Below are positions 54,976 through 64,000 of a DNA stretch of 64,000 nt, piece after piece. Position 1 is the stretch's first letter. Every line of letters begins with the position of its first letter. The translations under genes and the position numbers were made by a program. The DNA comes from Phaeobacter sp. 11ANDIMAR09 (GTDB lineage: Bacteria; Pseudomonadota; Alphaproteobacteria; Rhodobacterales; Rhodobacteraceae), in assembly GCF_001294455.1 (NCBI RefSeq), contig NZ_LIKT01000012.1, positions 62,001 through 126,000 on the forward strand. Direction: 5' to 3'. A model generated the notes under the pieces. It ran no database searches and had not been told where the DNA came from. It saw only the letters and a list, made by a program, of their open reading frames with translations.

Positions 54976-55641
54976 TCAGAAATCAAGATCAGCGTAATGG
55001 GCCGGGGGACGAAATCCCGAGATTTGATCCGCCAGAATCGAGCGAAAGGCCGGCCGGGATTTGATCTTGGCGTACCAGTCCTTGACCACAGCCGAGCGGT
55101 TCCAGTCCACATCTGAGATATAGTCCAGCGAAGACAGATGCGCAGCGGCGGCAAAATCCGCCAGGCTCATCTGATCGCCCGCCAGCCAGCGCCGATGATC
55201 CAGCAGCCAGGTCATGTAATCGAGGTGATACTTGATGGCCTTGGCCCCGGCCTTGACGTTTTTACTGTCCGGATAGCCCTCTCCGGTGACCTTTTTATTG
55301 ACCCGCTCATACAGCAGCTTCGAGGTCACTTCCGAGTGAAATTTGTCATCAAACCAGCTGATAATCCGGCGCACCTCATAACGACCATCCGGATCGCTTG
55401 GCATCAAAGGCGGGTTGGGCCGGGTTTCTTCCAGATATTCGCAGATGGCCGAACTCTCTGACATCATCTTGCCGTCCAGACGGATGACCGGCACCTTGCC
55501 GGCCGGGTTGCGACGCAGAAAATCCGGGTCCGCTTCCCAATAGCGTTCTTCCACCAATTCTACTTCGATCTTCTTTTCCGCCAAGGACAGGCGGATCTTC
55601 CGACAGAATGGGGAAAGCGGGACATGATAGAGACGTGCCAT
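54976..55641 (-). CDS. fzlA: FtsZ-binding GST-fold protein FzlA
   Basis: 221 residues from ATG 55641. GST-like start RLYHVPLSPFCRKIRLSLAEKKIEVELVEE, NPAGKVPVI, SSAICEYLEE, and the C-terminus ending HYADLDF, a tail conserved in alphaproteobacterial FzlA proteins and important there for FtsZ function in division. The usual catalytic glutathione residues are not obvious. In Caulobacter FzlA is essential for constriction. An ordinary GST is the alternative. Confidence 0.8.
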   Translation of the reverse strand: MARLYHVPLSPFCRKIRLSLAEKKIEVELVEERYWEADPDFLRRNPAGKVPVIRLDGKMMSESSAICEYLEETRPNPPLMPSDPDGRYEVRRIISWFDDKFHSEVTSKLLYERVNKKVTGEGYPDSKNVKAGAKAIKYHLDYMTWLLDHRRWLAGDQMSLADFAAAAHLSSLDYISDVDWNRSAVVKDWYAKIKSRPAFRSILADQISGFRPPAHYADLDF

Positions 55642-55711
55642 AGGGTCTTTTAGAACTCCGGGTCGAGCGTGCAAGGGTCTGTTTCAGAGATGCCCTGTAC
55701 GCGGCAAAACT

Positions 55712-56452
55712 TCAATCCTCGAAACAGCGCGCCCGCCCATCTGCGCGGATGGTGGCCGCCCCATCGCGAATTCCAGCAGCACGGCGTTTGACTTTGGCAC
55801 TGGGGCGCGCGGCCGACCGCTGCTTTGGATTGGGCAAGACCGCCGCAATCAAAGCCGCCTGCCGCGCCGTCAGCGCATCAGGACCAACACCAAAGTAATG
55901 TCGCGCGGCGGCCTCCGCACCAAAGATGCCCTCATCCATCTCCGCCACATTCAGGTAGACCTCCAGAATGCGCCGCTTGCTCCAAATCGCCTCGACCAAC
56001 AGCGTCAGCAGGGTTTCCAGCGCTTTGCGCCCCCAACTGCGCCCCTGCCAGAGAAAGACGTTCTTCACCACTTGCTGCGACAGGGTCGAACCGCCGCGCC
56101 GCCCGCCTTCAGCCAGTGCAGCTCGAATAGCCCGCACATCTATGCCCCAGTGCTGACAGAACCGTGCGTCTTCGGCCGCCACAACAGATCGCGCCAGGAC
56201 CGGGGAAATATCTTCGATCGGAACCCATTCCTGATCCACATCCCCCAGACGGCGCTTTTCGCTCCAGATTGTATGGGTGGTGGGCGGGTTCACCACCGAA
56301 AACAGCAGCACCAAAAGCGTCGCAATCAGGGCAAAAGCCAAAACGCCCCGCAGGATCCAGCGCCGCAGCCAAAGCAGCGGAGACGCCAGACGCGCTTTGA
56401 TCCAGGACCTGCTTGATTTGGTCTTTTTGTTTTTCTTTGCTGCCTTTGCCAT
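55712..56452 (-). CDS. mtgA: Monofunctional biosynthetic peptidoglycan transglycosylase
   Basis: GT51 enzyme polymerising lipid II. 246 residues: basic N-terminus (KAAKKNKKTKSS), one transmembrane helix (about 38-58, GVLAFALIATLLVLLFSV), then VPIEDISPVLARSVVAAEDARFCQHWGID with catalytic Glu, GGSTLSQQVVKNVFLWQGRSWGRKALE, and ILEVYLNVAEMDEGIFGAEAAARHYFG. No transpeptidase domain. Divergent from the FkbM gene. Confidence 0.95.
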   Translation of the reverse strand: MAKAAKKNKKTKSSRSWIKARLASPLLWLRRWILRGVLAFALIATLLVLLFSVVNPPTTHTIWSEKRRLGDVDQEWVPIEDISPVLARSVVAAEDARFCQHWGIDVRAIRAALAEGGRRGGSTLSQQVVKNVFLWQGRSWGRKALETLLTLLVEAIWSKRRILEVYLNVAEMDEGIFGAEAAARHYFGVGPDALTARQAALIAAVLPNPKQRSAARPSAKVKRRAAGIRDGAATIRADGRARCFED

Positions 56453-56611
56453 ATCTCTCTATAGGATAGCCCGCGCCCCGGAACCAACCAGGAAAACGGA
56501 TCTGTCAGCATCCAGTGCAACAGATTGCCTATTTGGGACAATGCAAGTTTGCTCTGTTGGTTCAATGACACTACTACATAGGAAACTTCGCTTAGTTATT
56601 AGGAGCTCACC

Positions 56612-57367
56612 TTGAGCACATCCACGTCTTCGCCGCTATTCTCCCGTAAGTTTGTCCGAAAAGCCCGCTATGCTGAGCTTTTGGCGCGTGAACATGGATA
56701 TTTTGATTTTGAGTTTCTAAAGGAAGTCCCCGATGAATACCGCAACAGCTGCTTTGGCCTTCTGTCAGCCTCCAAGGCACAGCTGCGCCAGGATCTGTTT
56801 GCCCTGATCCAAAGTGATTTCAAGAGAGAGGGTTTCTTTGTCGAATTCGGCGCCACAGACGGGGTTGAACTGAACAACAGCCACCTTCTGGAGAAGCAGT
56901 TTGGTTGGTCGGGGATTCTCGCGGAACCTGCCAGAGGTTGGCACAGCGACCTAAACAGAAACCGCAACTGCATCATCGACAAACGCTGTGTCTGGTCGGT
57001 CACGGGTGAGAACCTCAGGTTCACCGAGGCACCGCGAGGAGAAAATTCAGCCATCTCCTCTTTTACCAAGACTCGGCGCAAACTGCGGGGACAGAATTAC
57101 GACGTTGAAACCATCTCGCTGAATGATCTGCTGGACAGCCACAACGCACCAGCACACATCGACTACATGTCTGTGGATACCGAAGGCAGCGAGCTGGATA
57201 TTCTTTCGGCCGTTGACTTTGCGCGTTGGAGCTTTGGGTGCCTGACTGTAGAGCATAATTTTGCCCCCCAACGCGATGGCATCCACGCTTTGCTCACCGC
57301 CAATGGCTACACCCGTGTTTGGGAGAAGGTCTCGCGGTTTGACGACTGGTACATCAAAACCCCCTGA
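56612..57367 (+). CDS. FkbM family methyltransferase
   Basis: 251 residues beginning at TTG 56612, with AGGAG six bases upstream and no nearby ATG in frame that fits. SAM-binding region GFFVEFGATDGVELNNSHLLEKQFGWSGILAEPARG (about residues 72-108) and DYMSVDTEGSELDIL (about 175-190) are the FkbM signature. Family members methylate hydroxyl groups of polyketides, sugars or lipids. No biosynthetic cluster is nearby. AT-rich promoter region. Confidence 0.88.
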   Translation: MSTSTSSPLFSRKFVRKARYAELLAREHGYFDFEFLKEVPDEYRNSCFGLLSASKAQLRQDLFALIQSDFKREGFFVEFGATDGVELNNSHLLEKQFGWSGILAEPARGWHSDLNRNRNCIIDKRCVWSVTGENLRFTEAPRGENSAISSFTKTRRKLRGQNYDVETISLNDLLDSHNAPAHIDYMSVDTEGSELDILSAVDFARWSFGCLTVEHNFAPQRDGIHALLTANGYTRVWEKVSRFDDWYIKTP

Positions 57368-57412
57368 TCCCCCACCAGACTGGGGCTTGCAGAACTGATG
57401 TAGAATTTTGAA

Positions 57413-57445
57413 AAAGCCCCGCAAGCTGGATGCTTGCGGGGCTTT
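57413..57445. terminator. Bidirectional terminator
   Basis: Fourteen-pair stem AAAGCCCCGCAAGC/GCTTGCGGGGCTTT with TGGAT loop. Lies between the FkbM gene (plus) and gltB (minus). Confidence 0.9.
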
Positions 57446-57483
57446 CTATTGAGTGCGGCTCATTGAAACCGCGCTGTCAGAGC

Positions 57484-60400
57484 TTACTCGGCCGGAACCG
57501 CCTCTTGCTCCAGGCTCAGCGGATGGGCCAGCTTGTCGAGCATCTCGGTGGGGCAGACCTGCAGGAAGTTCACCTTCTCAAGATCCCAGTTTTGCAGGAT
57601 CTCAGAAGCCTTGCGGCTCCCAGTCTCTGCCACATGCTGCTCGACCAGCGATTTCAGCTGGCTCTCCCAATGTTCCACGGTCACCGGGCAGGTCACCAGG
57701 CCTTCCATGTTCATCATGGTCTCGGCCTTGCCTTCAGGATCATAGAGATAGGCCATGCCCCCCGTCATACCGGCACCAAAGTTGGCCCCGATGCTGCCCA
57801 GGATCACGGCAACGCCACCGGTCATGTACTCACAACCACAGGCGCCACAGCCCTCAATCACCACCGATGCGCCCGAGTTGCGCACGGCAAAGCGCTCACC
57901 AGCGCGGCCCGCCGCAAAGAGATAGCCATCCGTCGCCCCGTAGAGCACGGTATTGCCGACAATAGTGTTCTCGCTGGCGGTCAGCGGCGAAGACATCGGT
58001 GGACGTACCACAATGGTGCCGCCCGACAGACCCTTGCCCACATAGTCATTGGCATCGCCCGAGACCTCCAGCTTCAGCCCTGGGGCTGCAAAGGCCCCCA
58101 GTGACTGACCGGCCGAACCCTGCAGTTTCACCGTCAGGTGATCCGGCTGGAAAGCATTGCGCATGCCAAAGTTGCGCACGATATGGCTCGACGTGCGGGT
58201 GCCCACGGACCGATGGGTGTTCTGCACCGCATAGGACAACTGCATCTTTTCGCCATCCTGCAGGAAGCGGGCCGCGTCGCGGACGATTTCGCTGTCCAGA
58301 GTATCCGACACCGCGTTGCGATCCTTGTCGCGGTTGTAGACAATATCAGCCGCGCCATCGACGGTGATCAGCAGTGGGTTGAGATCCAGATCATCCAGAT
58401 GTGCCGACCCACGGGAGACCTGCGCCAGCAGATCCGCGCGGCCAATCACCTCGTCCAGGCTGCGCGCCCCAATGGCGGCGAGGATTTCCCGCACTTCCTG
58501 CGCATAGAAGGTGATCAGGTTCACCACTTTGTCAGCATTGCCGGTGAATTTACCGCGCAGCGCTTCGTCCTGGGTGCAGACCCCCACCGGGCAGGTGTTG
58601 GACTGGCACTGACGCACCATGATGCAGCCCATGGCGATCAGCGCAGCGGTGCCGATGCCATATTCCTCAGCGCCGAGCATGGCTGCCATGACAATATCGC
58701 GTCCGGTGCGCAGACCGCCATCGGTGCGCAGGGTAACGCGTTCGCGCAGGTTGTTCATCGCCAGCACCTGATGCGCCTCGGTGAGGCCCATTTCCCAGGG
58801 CAGACCCGCATATTTGATCGAGGTCGCAGGCGAGGCCCCGGTGCCACCGTTGTGGCCGGAAACCAGAATGACATCGGCCTTGGCCTTGGCCACGCCAGCC
58901 GCAATGGTGCCCACACCCGAGGAGGCCACCAGTTTTACGGTCACCTTGCAGCGCGGGTTGATCTGTTTCAGATCATAGATCAGCTGCGCCAGATCCTCGA
59001 TCGAATAGATATCGTGGTGCGGCGGTGGCGAAATCAGGGTCACACCTTTGGTGGAGTGACGCAGACGGGCAATCAGGTCGGTGACCTTCATGCCGGGCAG
59101 CTGGCCACCCTCGCCGGGCTTGGCGCCCTGGGCCACCTTGATCTCCAGCTCTTCGCACTGGTTCAGATATTCCGCGGTCACACCAAAACGACCCGAAGCC
59201 ACCTGCTTGATCTTGGCGCTTGGGTTGTCGCCATTGGGCTCTGGCACAAAATGCGCCGGATCTTCGCCACCTTCACCGGAGTCGGATTTGGCACCGATGC
59301 GGTTCATCGCCACGTTCAGGGTCTTGTGCGCCTCAGGGCTCAAAGCGCCCAGCGACATGCCTGGGGTGACAAAACGTTTGCGGATCGAGGTGATGCTTTC
59401 CACCTCTTCGATCGGAACCGCCTTGCCCATGGGCTTGATGTCCAACAGATCGCGCAGATGGATCGGCGGGTTCGACTGCATCTTGGCGGAATACTGCTTC
59501 CACATCTCGAACGAGGCGCGATTGCAGGCCATCTGCAGCATATGCATCGAGGTGGCTTCCCAGGCATGGGTCTCGCTGGATTTGCGCGCCTTGTAGAAAC
59601 CGCCGATGGGCAGGATGTTTTCTTCGCCCCCCCAGCCTTTTTTGTGGATTTCCTCGGCCTTGACCTGAATACCGCTGACACCAATGCCAGAGATCCGGCT
59701 GGTCATGCCAGGGAAGAACTCGGCGCACATGGCGCGGCTAAGGCCAACGGCCTCAAAGTTCAGACCACCACGATAGGAGGACACCACCGAGATGCCCATC
59801 TTGGCCATGATCTTGAGCAGACCCTGGTCGATGGCCTCGCGGTAGCGGGCAACGTTTTCGGTGAGGGTGCCATCCAGCAGCCCACGCTCGATACGGTCGG
59901 CCAGCGAATCCTCGGCCAGATAAGCGTTCACCACGGTCGCGCCACAACCGATGAGCACGGCAAAGTAATGTGGATCGACACATTCAGCAGCCCGCACGTT
60001 GAGCGAGCAGAAGGTGCGCAGCCCTTTGCGGGTCAGATGCGAATGTACGGCAGAGGTCGCCAGGATCATCGGCATCGCCACCCGGGTGGCATCGGAATAC
60101 TGATCGCTCAGCACCAGATGGCCAGCGCCTGAACGCACGGCATCTTCGGCCTCGGCGCGGATACGCTCCAGCGCTAGGCTCAATGAGCCCTCGGCAGGGT
60201 CAAAAGAACAGTCAATTTCTGCCAGCGGCGCGTTGAACTGGCCGACCAGCTTGTCCCACTGCGCATTGCCGACAAAGGGGCTTTCCAGCACCACGATCTC
60301 GGTCTGGCTGCTGTCTTCGTCCAGCACGTTCTTCAGGTTGCCAAAGCGGGTCTTGAGCGACATCACCCGGAATTCCCGCAGGCTGTCGATGGGTGGATTG

Positions 60401-62031
60401 GTCACCTGGCTAAAGTTCTGGCGGAAGAAATGCGACAGCGGGCGGTACTGTTTCGACAGCACAGCCGACGGCGTGTCGTCCCCCATCGAGGCCAGGGTCT
60501 CTTTGCCATCTTCTGCCATTGGCGACAGGATTTGTTCCAGCTCTTCGATGGTATAGCCCGCAGCCACCTGACGGCAGCGCAGCTCATCACCGGTGAAGAT
60601 AGGTGCTTCGGTCACGGTTGCCAGGGTGGCATCCACATCGTTGATTTTGCCAACCCAATCGCCAAAGGGCAGCGCCGCCGAGAGCTTGTTCTTGATCTCG
60701 GTGTCGTGGAACAGTTTGCCCTTCTTCATGTCGACAGCCAGCATCTGGCCGGGCCCAAGCGCGCCTTTTTCCACCACGGTGGCCTCATTGATCGGCACCA
60801 TGCCCGCCTCAGACCCGGCAATCACCAGGCCATCGCCGGTGACCACATAGCGCATGGGGCGCAACCCGTTGCGGTCGAGACCGGCGCAGACCCAGCGGCC
60901 ATCGGTCATTGCCAGGGCGGCAGGGCCATCCCAGGGTTCCATCACCGAGTTGCAATAGGAATACATGTCGCGCCAGGCCTGGGGCAGCTCAACCGCCTGT
61001 TTGGACCAGCTTTCGGGCACCAGCATGGTTTTCGCCATCGGTGCCGAACGTCCCGCACGCACCAGAACCTCAAACACACCATCCAGGGCCGCCGAATCGG
61101 AGGCACCGCCTGCAATGATCGGCTTGATGTCTTCGGCATGGTCGCCAAAGGTGGCGGAGGCCATGCGGATTTCATGGCTCTTCATCCAGTTGACGTTGCC
61201 GCGCAGGGTGTTGATTTCACCGTTATGGGCCAACATGCGGAAAGGCTGCGCCAGCCACCACTGCGGGAAGGTATTGGTGGAATATCGCTGGTGATAGATG
61301 GCAAAGGCGCTCTCAAAACGCTCATCCATCAGATCGGGGTAAAACACCGCAACCTGCTCGGCCAGCATCATGCCTTTGTAGATGATCGAGCGGCAGGAGA
61401 GCGAGGCGAGATACAATTCGCCAATGCCCGCAGCGGCTGCCGCCTTCTCGATGCGGCGACGGATCACATAGAGTTCGCGCTCAAAGGTTTCCTCATCCAC
61501 GCCCTTGGAGTTGGAGATCAGGATCTGTTCGATTTCGGGGCGGGTCGCATTGGCCTTTTCGCCCAGGCAGGTCACATCGACGGGCACATGGCGCCAGCCG
61601 TAGATGTAATAGCCCATGCGCAGCACTTCGGTCTCGACGATGGTCCGGCAGGTTTCCTGGGCGCCAAAATCGGTGCGCGGCAGAAAGACCTGACCAACCG
61701 CCATCAACTGATTGACACGGGGCTCGTGGCCGGTGCGTTTGATCTGGTCGTAGAAGAACGGAACCGGGATCTGCACGTGGATACCTGCGCCATCGCCGGT
61801 CTTGCCATCGGCATCAACAGCCCCGCGGTGCCAGATCGCTTTCAGCGCATCAATGCCCGCCTCAACCACGCTGCGGCTGGCCTTGCCATCCACCGCAACC
61901 ACCAGACCTACACCACAGGAAGAATGCTCTTCTGCTTCGGTATAGAGACCATTTTCAGCCATCCACTGGCGCTTGGCTTCTTCGGCGCGCACCCAGTCCG
62001 CGTCATATTTGACTGCATCATGCTTGGTCAT
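57484..62031 (-). CDS. gltB: Glutamate synthase large subunit
   Basis: Transfers the amide nitrogen of glutamine to 2-oxoglutarate. 1515 residues. A 38-residue propeptide precedes C39 in SSCGVGLVVAVDG, the N-terminal glutaminase nucleophile. Central region, then FMN/2-oxoglutarate barrel (SPPPHHDIYSIEDLAQLIYDLK, LVSGHNGGTGASPATSIKYAG) with the 3Fe-4S cysteines in CIMVRQCQSNTCPVGVC, and the C-terminal beta-helix (YVGKGLSGGTIVVRPP, CGACGCEYMTGG). Its ATG overlaps the GFA gene stop by four bases. Large antisense frames on the other strand are shadows. Confidence 0.97.
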   Translation of the reverse strand: MTKHDAVKYDADWVRAEEAKRQWMAENGLYTEAEEHSSCGVGLVVAVDGKASRSVVEAGIDALKAIWHRGAVDADGKTGDGAGIHVQIPVPFFYDQIKRTGHEPRVNQLMAVGQVFLPRTDFGAQETCRTIVETEVLRMGYYIYGWRHVPVDVTCLGEKANATRPEIEQILISNSKGVDEETFERELYVIRRRIEKAAAAAGIGELYLASLSCRSIIYKGMMLAEQVAVFYPDLMDERFESAFAIYHQRYSTNTFPQWWLAQPFRMLAHNGEINTLRGNVNWMKSHEIRMASATFGDHAEDIKPIIAGGASDSAALDGVFEVLVRAGRSAPMAKTMLVPESWSKQAVELPQAWRDMYSYCNSVMEPWDGPAALAMTDGRWVCAGLDRNGLRPMRYVVTGDGLVIAGSEAGMVPINEATVVEKGALGPGQMLAVDMKKGKLFHDTEIKNKLSAALPFGDWVGKINDVDATLATVTEAPIFTGDELRCRQVAAGYTIEELEQILSPMAEDGKETLASMGDDTPSAVLSKQYRPLSHFFRQNFSQVTNPPIDSLREFRVMSLKTRFGNLKNVLDEDSSQTEIVVLESPFVGNAQWDKLVGQFNAPLAEIDCSFDPAEGSLSLALERIRAEAEDAVRSGAGHLVLSDQYSDATRVAMPMILATSAVHSHLTRKGLRTFCSLNVRAAECVDPHYFAVLIGCGATVVNAYLAEDSLADRIERGLLDGTLTENVARYREAIDQGLLKIMAKMGISVVSSYRGGLNFEAVGLSRAMCAEFFPGMTSRISGIGVSGIQVKAEEIHKKGWGGEENILPIGGFYKARKSSETHAWEATSMHMLQMACNRASFEMWKQYSAKMQSNPPIHLRDLLDIKPMGKAVPIEEVESITSIRKRFVTPGMSLGALSPEAHKTLNVAMNRIGAKSDSGEGGEDPAHFVPEPNGDNPSAKIKQVASGRFGVTAEYLNQCEELEIKVAQGAKPGEGGQLPGMKVTDLIARLRHSTKGVTLISPPPHHDIYSIEDLAQLIYDLKQINPRCKVTVKLVASSGVGTIAAGVAKAKADVILVSGHNGGTGASPATSIKYAGLPWEMGLTEAHQVLAMNNLRERVTLRTDGGLRTGRDIVMAAMLGAEEYGIGTAALIAMGCIMVRQCQSNTCPVGVCTQDEALRGKFTGNADKVVNLITFYAQEVREILAAIGARSLDEVIGRADLLAQVSRGSAHLDDLDLNPLLITVDGAADIVYNRDKDRNAVSDTLDSEIVRDAARFLQDGEKMQLSYAVQNTHRSVGTRTSSHIVRNFGMRNAFQPDHLTVKLQGSAGQSLGAFAAPGLKLEVSGDANDYVGKGLSGGTIVVRPPMSSPLTASENTIVGNTVLYGATDGYLFAAGRAGERFAVRNSGASVVIEGCGACGCEYMTGGVAVILGSIGANFGAGMTGGMAYLYDPEGKAETMMNMEGLVTCPVTVEHWESQLKSLVEQHVAETGSRKASEILQNWDLEKVNFLQVCPTEMLDKLAHPLSLEQEAVPAE

Positions 62032-62465
62032 TGGTTGTCTCCTTCTGCCGATGGGCGAAACGCTGCCATTACATCCGCTTCGGTCATCTTCCGTTGCGGT
62101 CCTGCAAAGGCGTAGCCCTCGGGTTTCTTATCGATATAGAGTTCCAGGCTGAGAGTGCTCTCGCCTGCATTGTCAAAAAGGCCAGCTGCCATCTGGGTCT
62201 GGCCGTGCATTTTTCCGGGCGCCGTAATGCGATACCAAAGAGCCGATCCACACTCCGAGCAAAAAGCGCGTTCAGCCCAGTCAGAAGACACATAGGTCTT
62301 AACCGGACCAAGCGCGGCATAGCCAGGAGAGGCCGGAAGTGTCATCAGCATCGAGCTGGTCCAGCGGCGGCACATGTCACAGTGACAGGCCCCCAGGGAG
62401 TGACGCGCCGGTGTCATCGAGACTGTGACGGCGCCACACATGCAATGTCCGTGCAATTCACTCAT
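62028..62465 (-). CDS. GFA domain (glutathione-dependent formaldehyde-activating-like) protein
   Basis: 145 residues. Zinc cysteines in HGHCMCGAVTVS, ACHCDMCRRWTSSML and RAFCSECGSALWYRI form the Mss4-like fold of GFA proteins; LSLELYIDKKPEGYAFAG at the C-terminus is also typical. The family name overstates what most members do; the substrate here is unknown. It sits between gltD and gltB in the same operon, 32 bp after gltD and overlapping gltB. Confidence 0.88.
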   Translation of the reverse strand: MSELHGHCMCGAVTVSMTPARHSLGACHCDMCRRWTSSMLMTLPASPGYAALGPVKTYVSSDWAERAFCSECGSALWYRITAPGKMHGQTQMAAGLFDNAGESTLSLELYIDKKPEGYAFAGPQRKMTEADVMAAFRPSAEGDNQ

Positions 62466-62497
62466 CGTCCTGGCTCCCTTGCGGTGGCTTTACCTGG

Positions 62498-63943
62498 TTA
62501 CTCCGCTGCGACCGAAGCAGCAGCACTGTTGAAACGCGCGACCAGGGCATCGGCGCAGTCGCGCCCGTCCTTGATCGCCCAGACCACCAGCGAGGCACCG
62601 CGTACAATATCGCCAATGGCGTAGACGCCCTCCAGATCCGTGGCCCCGGTACGGAACTCCGCCTTGACAGTGCCCCAGCGGGTCACCGGCAGGTCGGGTT
62701 GACCCCAAAGGGTTGGTAGCTCTTCGGGCTCAAAGCCCAGCGCCTTGATCACCAGATCAGCCTCTTCCACGTAATCGGCACCCTCAATCACCTCAGGCGC
62801 CTGACGGCCTGTGGCATCGGGCTGGCCCAGACGCATCTTTTGCACCATCACGCCAGACACCTTGCCACTGTTGTCGGCAAAGCCTTTGGGCGCGGTCAAC
62901 CATTCAAACTGTACGCCTTCCTCTTCGGCATTCTGCGTCTCACGCTGCGAGCCAGGCATATTGGCGCGGTCACGACGATACAGACATTTCACCGATGTGG
63001 CCCCCTGTCGGATCGAGGTGCGCAGACAGTCCATCGCGGTGTCGCCACCGCCGATGACCACAACCTTTTTGCCCTCCGCATTCAGCGTGCCGTTTTCAAA
63101 CTCTTCCACGGTATCGCCAAAGTTCGACGCGCGGTTGGCGGCGGTCAGGAAGTCGATCGCTTTGACGATTCCGGTCGCACCAGAGCCGGGCATTTCCAGA
63201 TCGCGGGATTTGTAAACACCTGTGGCGATGATCACCGCGTCATGCTTGGCGCGGATCTCATCAAAAGAGATATCTTCACCGATGTTGCAGTTCATCACAA
63301 AGGTGACACCGCCATCGGCCAGCAGCTGATTGCGCCGCATGACCACGTCTTTTTCCAGCTTAAAGCCGGGGATGCCATAGGTGAGCAAACCGCCCGCGCG
63401 ATCATAGCGATCATAGACGGTCACCTGAATACCCGCCTTGCGCAGCATATCTGCCGCCGCCAGACCACCGGGGCCAGCCCCAATGATGCCAACGCTTTCA
63501 GAGCGCTCCTGTGACGGGGCATTGGCCTTGACCCAGCCTTTGTCCCAGGCGGTATCGGTGATGTATTTTTCCACCGCGCCGATGGTCACGGTGCCGTGGC
63601 CGGATTGTTCAATCACACAATTGCCTTCGCACAAACGGTCCTGCGGACAGATGCGACCGCAGATCTCGGGGAAGGTATTGGTGGCCTGGGAGGTCTGATA
63701 GGCCTCTTCCAGACGGCCAGTGGCGGTGAGGCGCAGCCAATCGGGAATATTATTGTGCAGCGGGCAATGGGACTGGCAATAGGGCACACCACATTGGCTG
63801 CACCGGCTGGCCTGCTCTTCGGCCTTAGCCGCAGCAAATTCCGAATAGATCTCGTCAAAGTCTTCGCGACGGGTGTCAGCGGCACGCTTTTGCGGCATAT
63901 CGCGATCGATCTTCACGAATTTGAGCATCGGTTGCTTGGCCAT
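62498..63943 (-). CDS. gltD: Glutamate synthase small subunit
   Basis: Supplies electrons from NADPH to GltB. 481 residues from ATG 63943 (AGGGAG upstream); an in-frame start 13 codons earlier is possible. N-terminal cysteines for 4Fe-4S clusters (CSQCGVPYCQSHCPLHNNIPDW and CGRICPQDRLCEGNCVIEQ), FAD-binding GIIGAGPGGLAAADMLRKAG, NADPH-binding VVIGGGDTAMDCLR, and the C-terminal YAIGDIVRGASLVVWAIKDGR. First gene of gltD-GFA-gltB; the promoter would lie in the last 57 bp and beyond. Confidence 0.96.
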   Translation of the reverse strand: MAKQPMLKFVKIDRDMPQKRAADTRREDFDEIYSEFAAAKAEEQASRCSQCGVPYCQSHCPLHNNIPDWLRLTATGRLEEAYQTSQATNTFPEICGRICPQDRLCEGNCVIEQSGHGTVTIGAVEKYITDTAWDKGWVKANAPSQERSESVGIIGAGPGGLAAADMLRKAGIQVTVYDRYDRAGGLLTYGIPGFKLEKDVVMRRNQLLADGGVTFVMNCNIGEDISFDEIRAKHDAVIIATGVYKSRDLEMPGSGATGIVKAIDFLTAANRASNFGDTVEEFENGTLNAEGKKVVVIGGGDTAMDCLRTSIRQGATSVKCLYRRDRANMPGSQRETQNAEEEGVQFEWLTAPKGFADNSGKVSGVMVQKMRLGQPDATGRQAPEVIEGADYVEEADLVIKALGFEPEELPTLWGQPDLPVTRWGTVKAEFRTGATDLEGVYAIGDIVRGASLVVWAIKDGRDCADALVARFNSAAASVAAE

Positions 63944-64000
63944 GGGCGAACTCCCTGTTTTGGCTGGCTGCGACAGGCTCAAATCAGAGCGCTACGCGTA

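Noticed and set aside
58138-60132. 664-codon open frame on the plus strand opposite gltB
   Set aside because: It is antisense to the well-supported gltB catalytic region and its translation (many His, Gln, Gly) shows no domain; typical high-GC shadow.
60430-62115. 561-codon open frame on the plus strand opposite gltB
   Set aside because: Same reason: antisense shadow of the gltB N-terminal half.

Overview
The window looks like chromosomal DNA of a marine alphaproteobacterium of the family Rhodobacteraceae, roseobacter group (Phaeobacter/Ruegeria/Leisingera-like). The grounds are a CcrM-type GANTC methyltransferase, a three-gene cytochrome bc1 operon (petABC), PetP/PetR-type regulators, FzlA, RibH2 under an FMN riboswitch, the xseB-ispA-dxs order, a high GC content by eye, and the characteristic hairpin-plus-GGATATTTTTGGCC intergenic repeats. 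It is mostly housekeeping and catabolic chromosome. I see no insertion sequence, prophage, rRNA operon or CRISPR array, and one tRNA (Lys).

Layout. 0-6.2 kb: a truncated membrane protein, ccrM and rnhB (minus), then a plus-strand block with two small genes and a DUF427/class III cyclase fusion, including an inner-membrane protein that ends in an OmpR-like winged helix. 6.3-9.5 kb: a fused E1 alpha-beta thiamine-diphosphate dehydrogenase coupled to a malonyltransferase-like protein. 9.6-11.8 kb: a haloalkane dehalogenase divergent from a TetR gene across a palindromic operator, then a DnaQ-type exonuclease. 12-14.3 kb: tRNA-Lys, dapF, mtaB. 14.5-17.2 kb: petABC. 17.4-25.9 kb: a GST, a PaiB-like protein, ribH2 with FMN riboswitch, thiBPQ with TPP riboswitch, aroC, an HD hydrolase and an AEC transporter. 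26-36 kb: matB, a DMT transporter, ilvE, petP-petR, a deacetylase-family protein, xseB-ispA-dxs. 36-42.6 kb: an epimerase-like protein and a four-gene CoA-ester operon (acyl-CoA dehydrogenase, SelW-like protein, NDP-forming acyl-CoA ligase, carnitinyl-CoA dehydratase) divergent from a GlxA/AraC regulator. 42.7-64 kb: a fatty-acid hydroxylase superfamily protein, a class II aldolase with divergent LysR, ade-amn purine salvage, HU, msrB-msrA, hyuA, queG, fzlA, mtgA, an FkbM methyltransferase, and gltD-GFA-gltB.

How genes work together. petABC makes the bc1 complex; its presumed regulators petPR lie about 12.5 kb away instead of next door. amn and ade form a two-step route AMP to adenine to hypoxanthine. 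msrB and msrA repair both methionine sulfoxide diastereomers. The 37-41.6 kb operon can be read as gamma-butyrobetaine to carnitinyl-CoA through CoA esters (inference). gltB and gltD form the ammonia-assimilating GOGAT with a GFA-domain gene placed between them.

Most notable for follow-up: the membrane-anchored winged-helix protein next to the DUF427-cyclase; a palindromic repeat lodged in a side arm of the FMN riboswitch; a five-copy composite hairpin repeat, one copy of which supplies the start codon of queG; paired GANTC sites in the ccrM leader; the E1/acyltransferase pair; the dehalogenase regulon; and the putative butyrobetaine operon.
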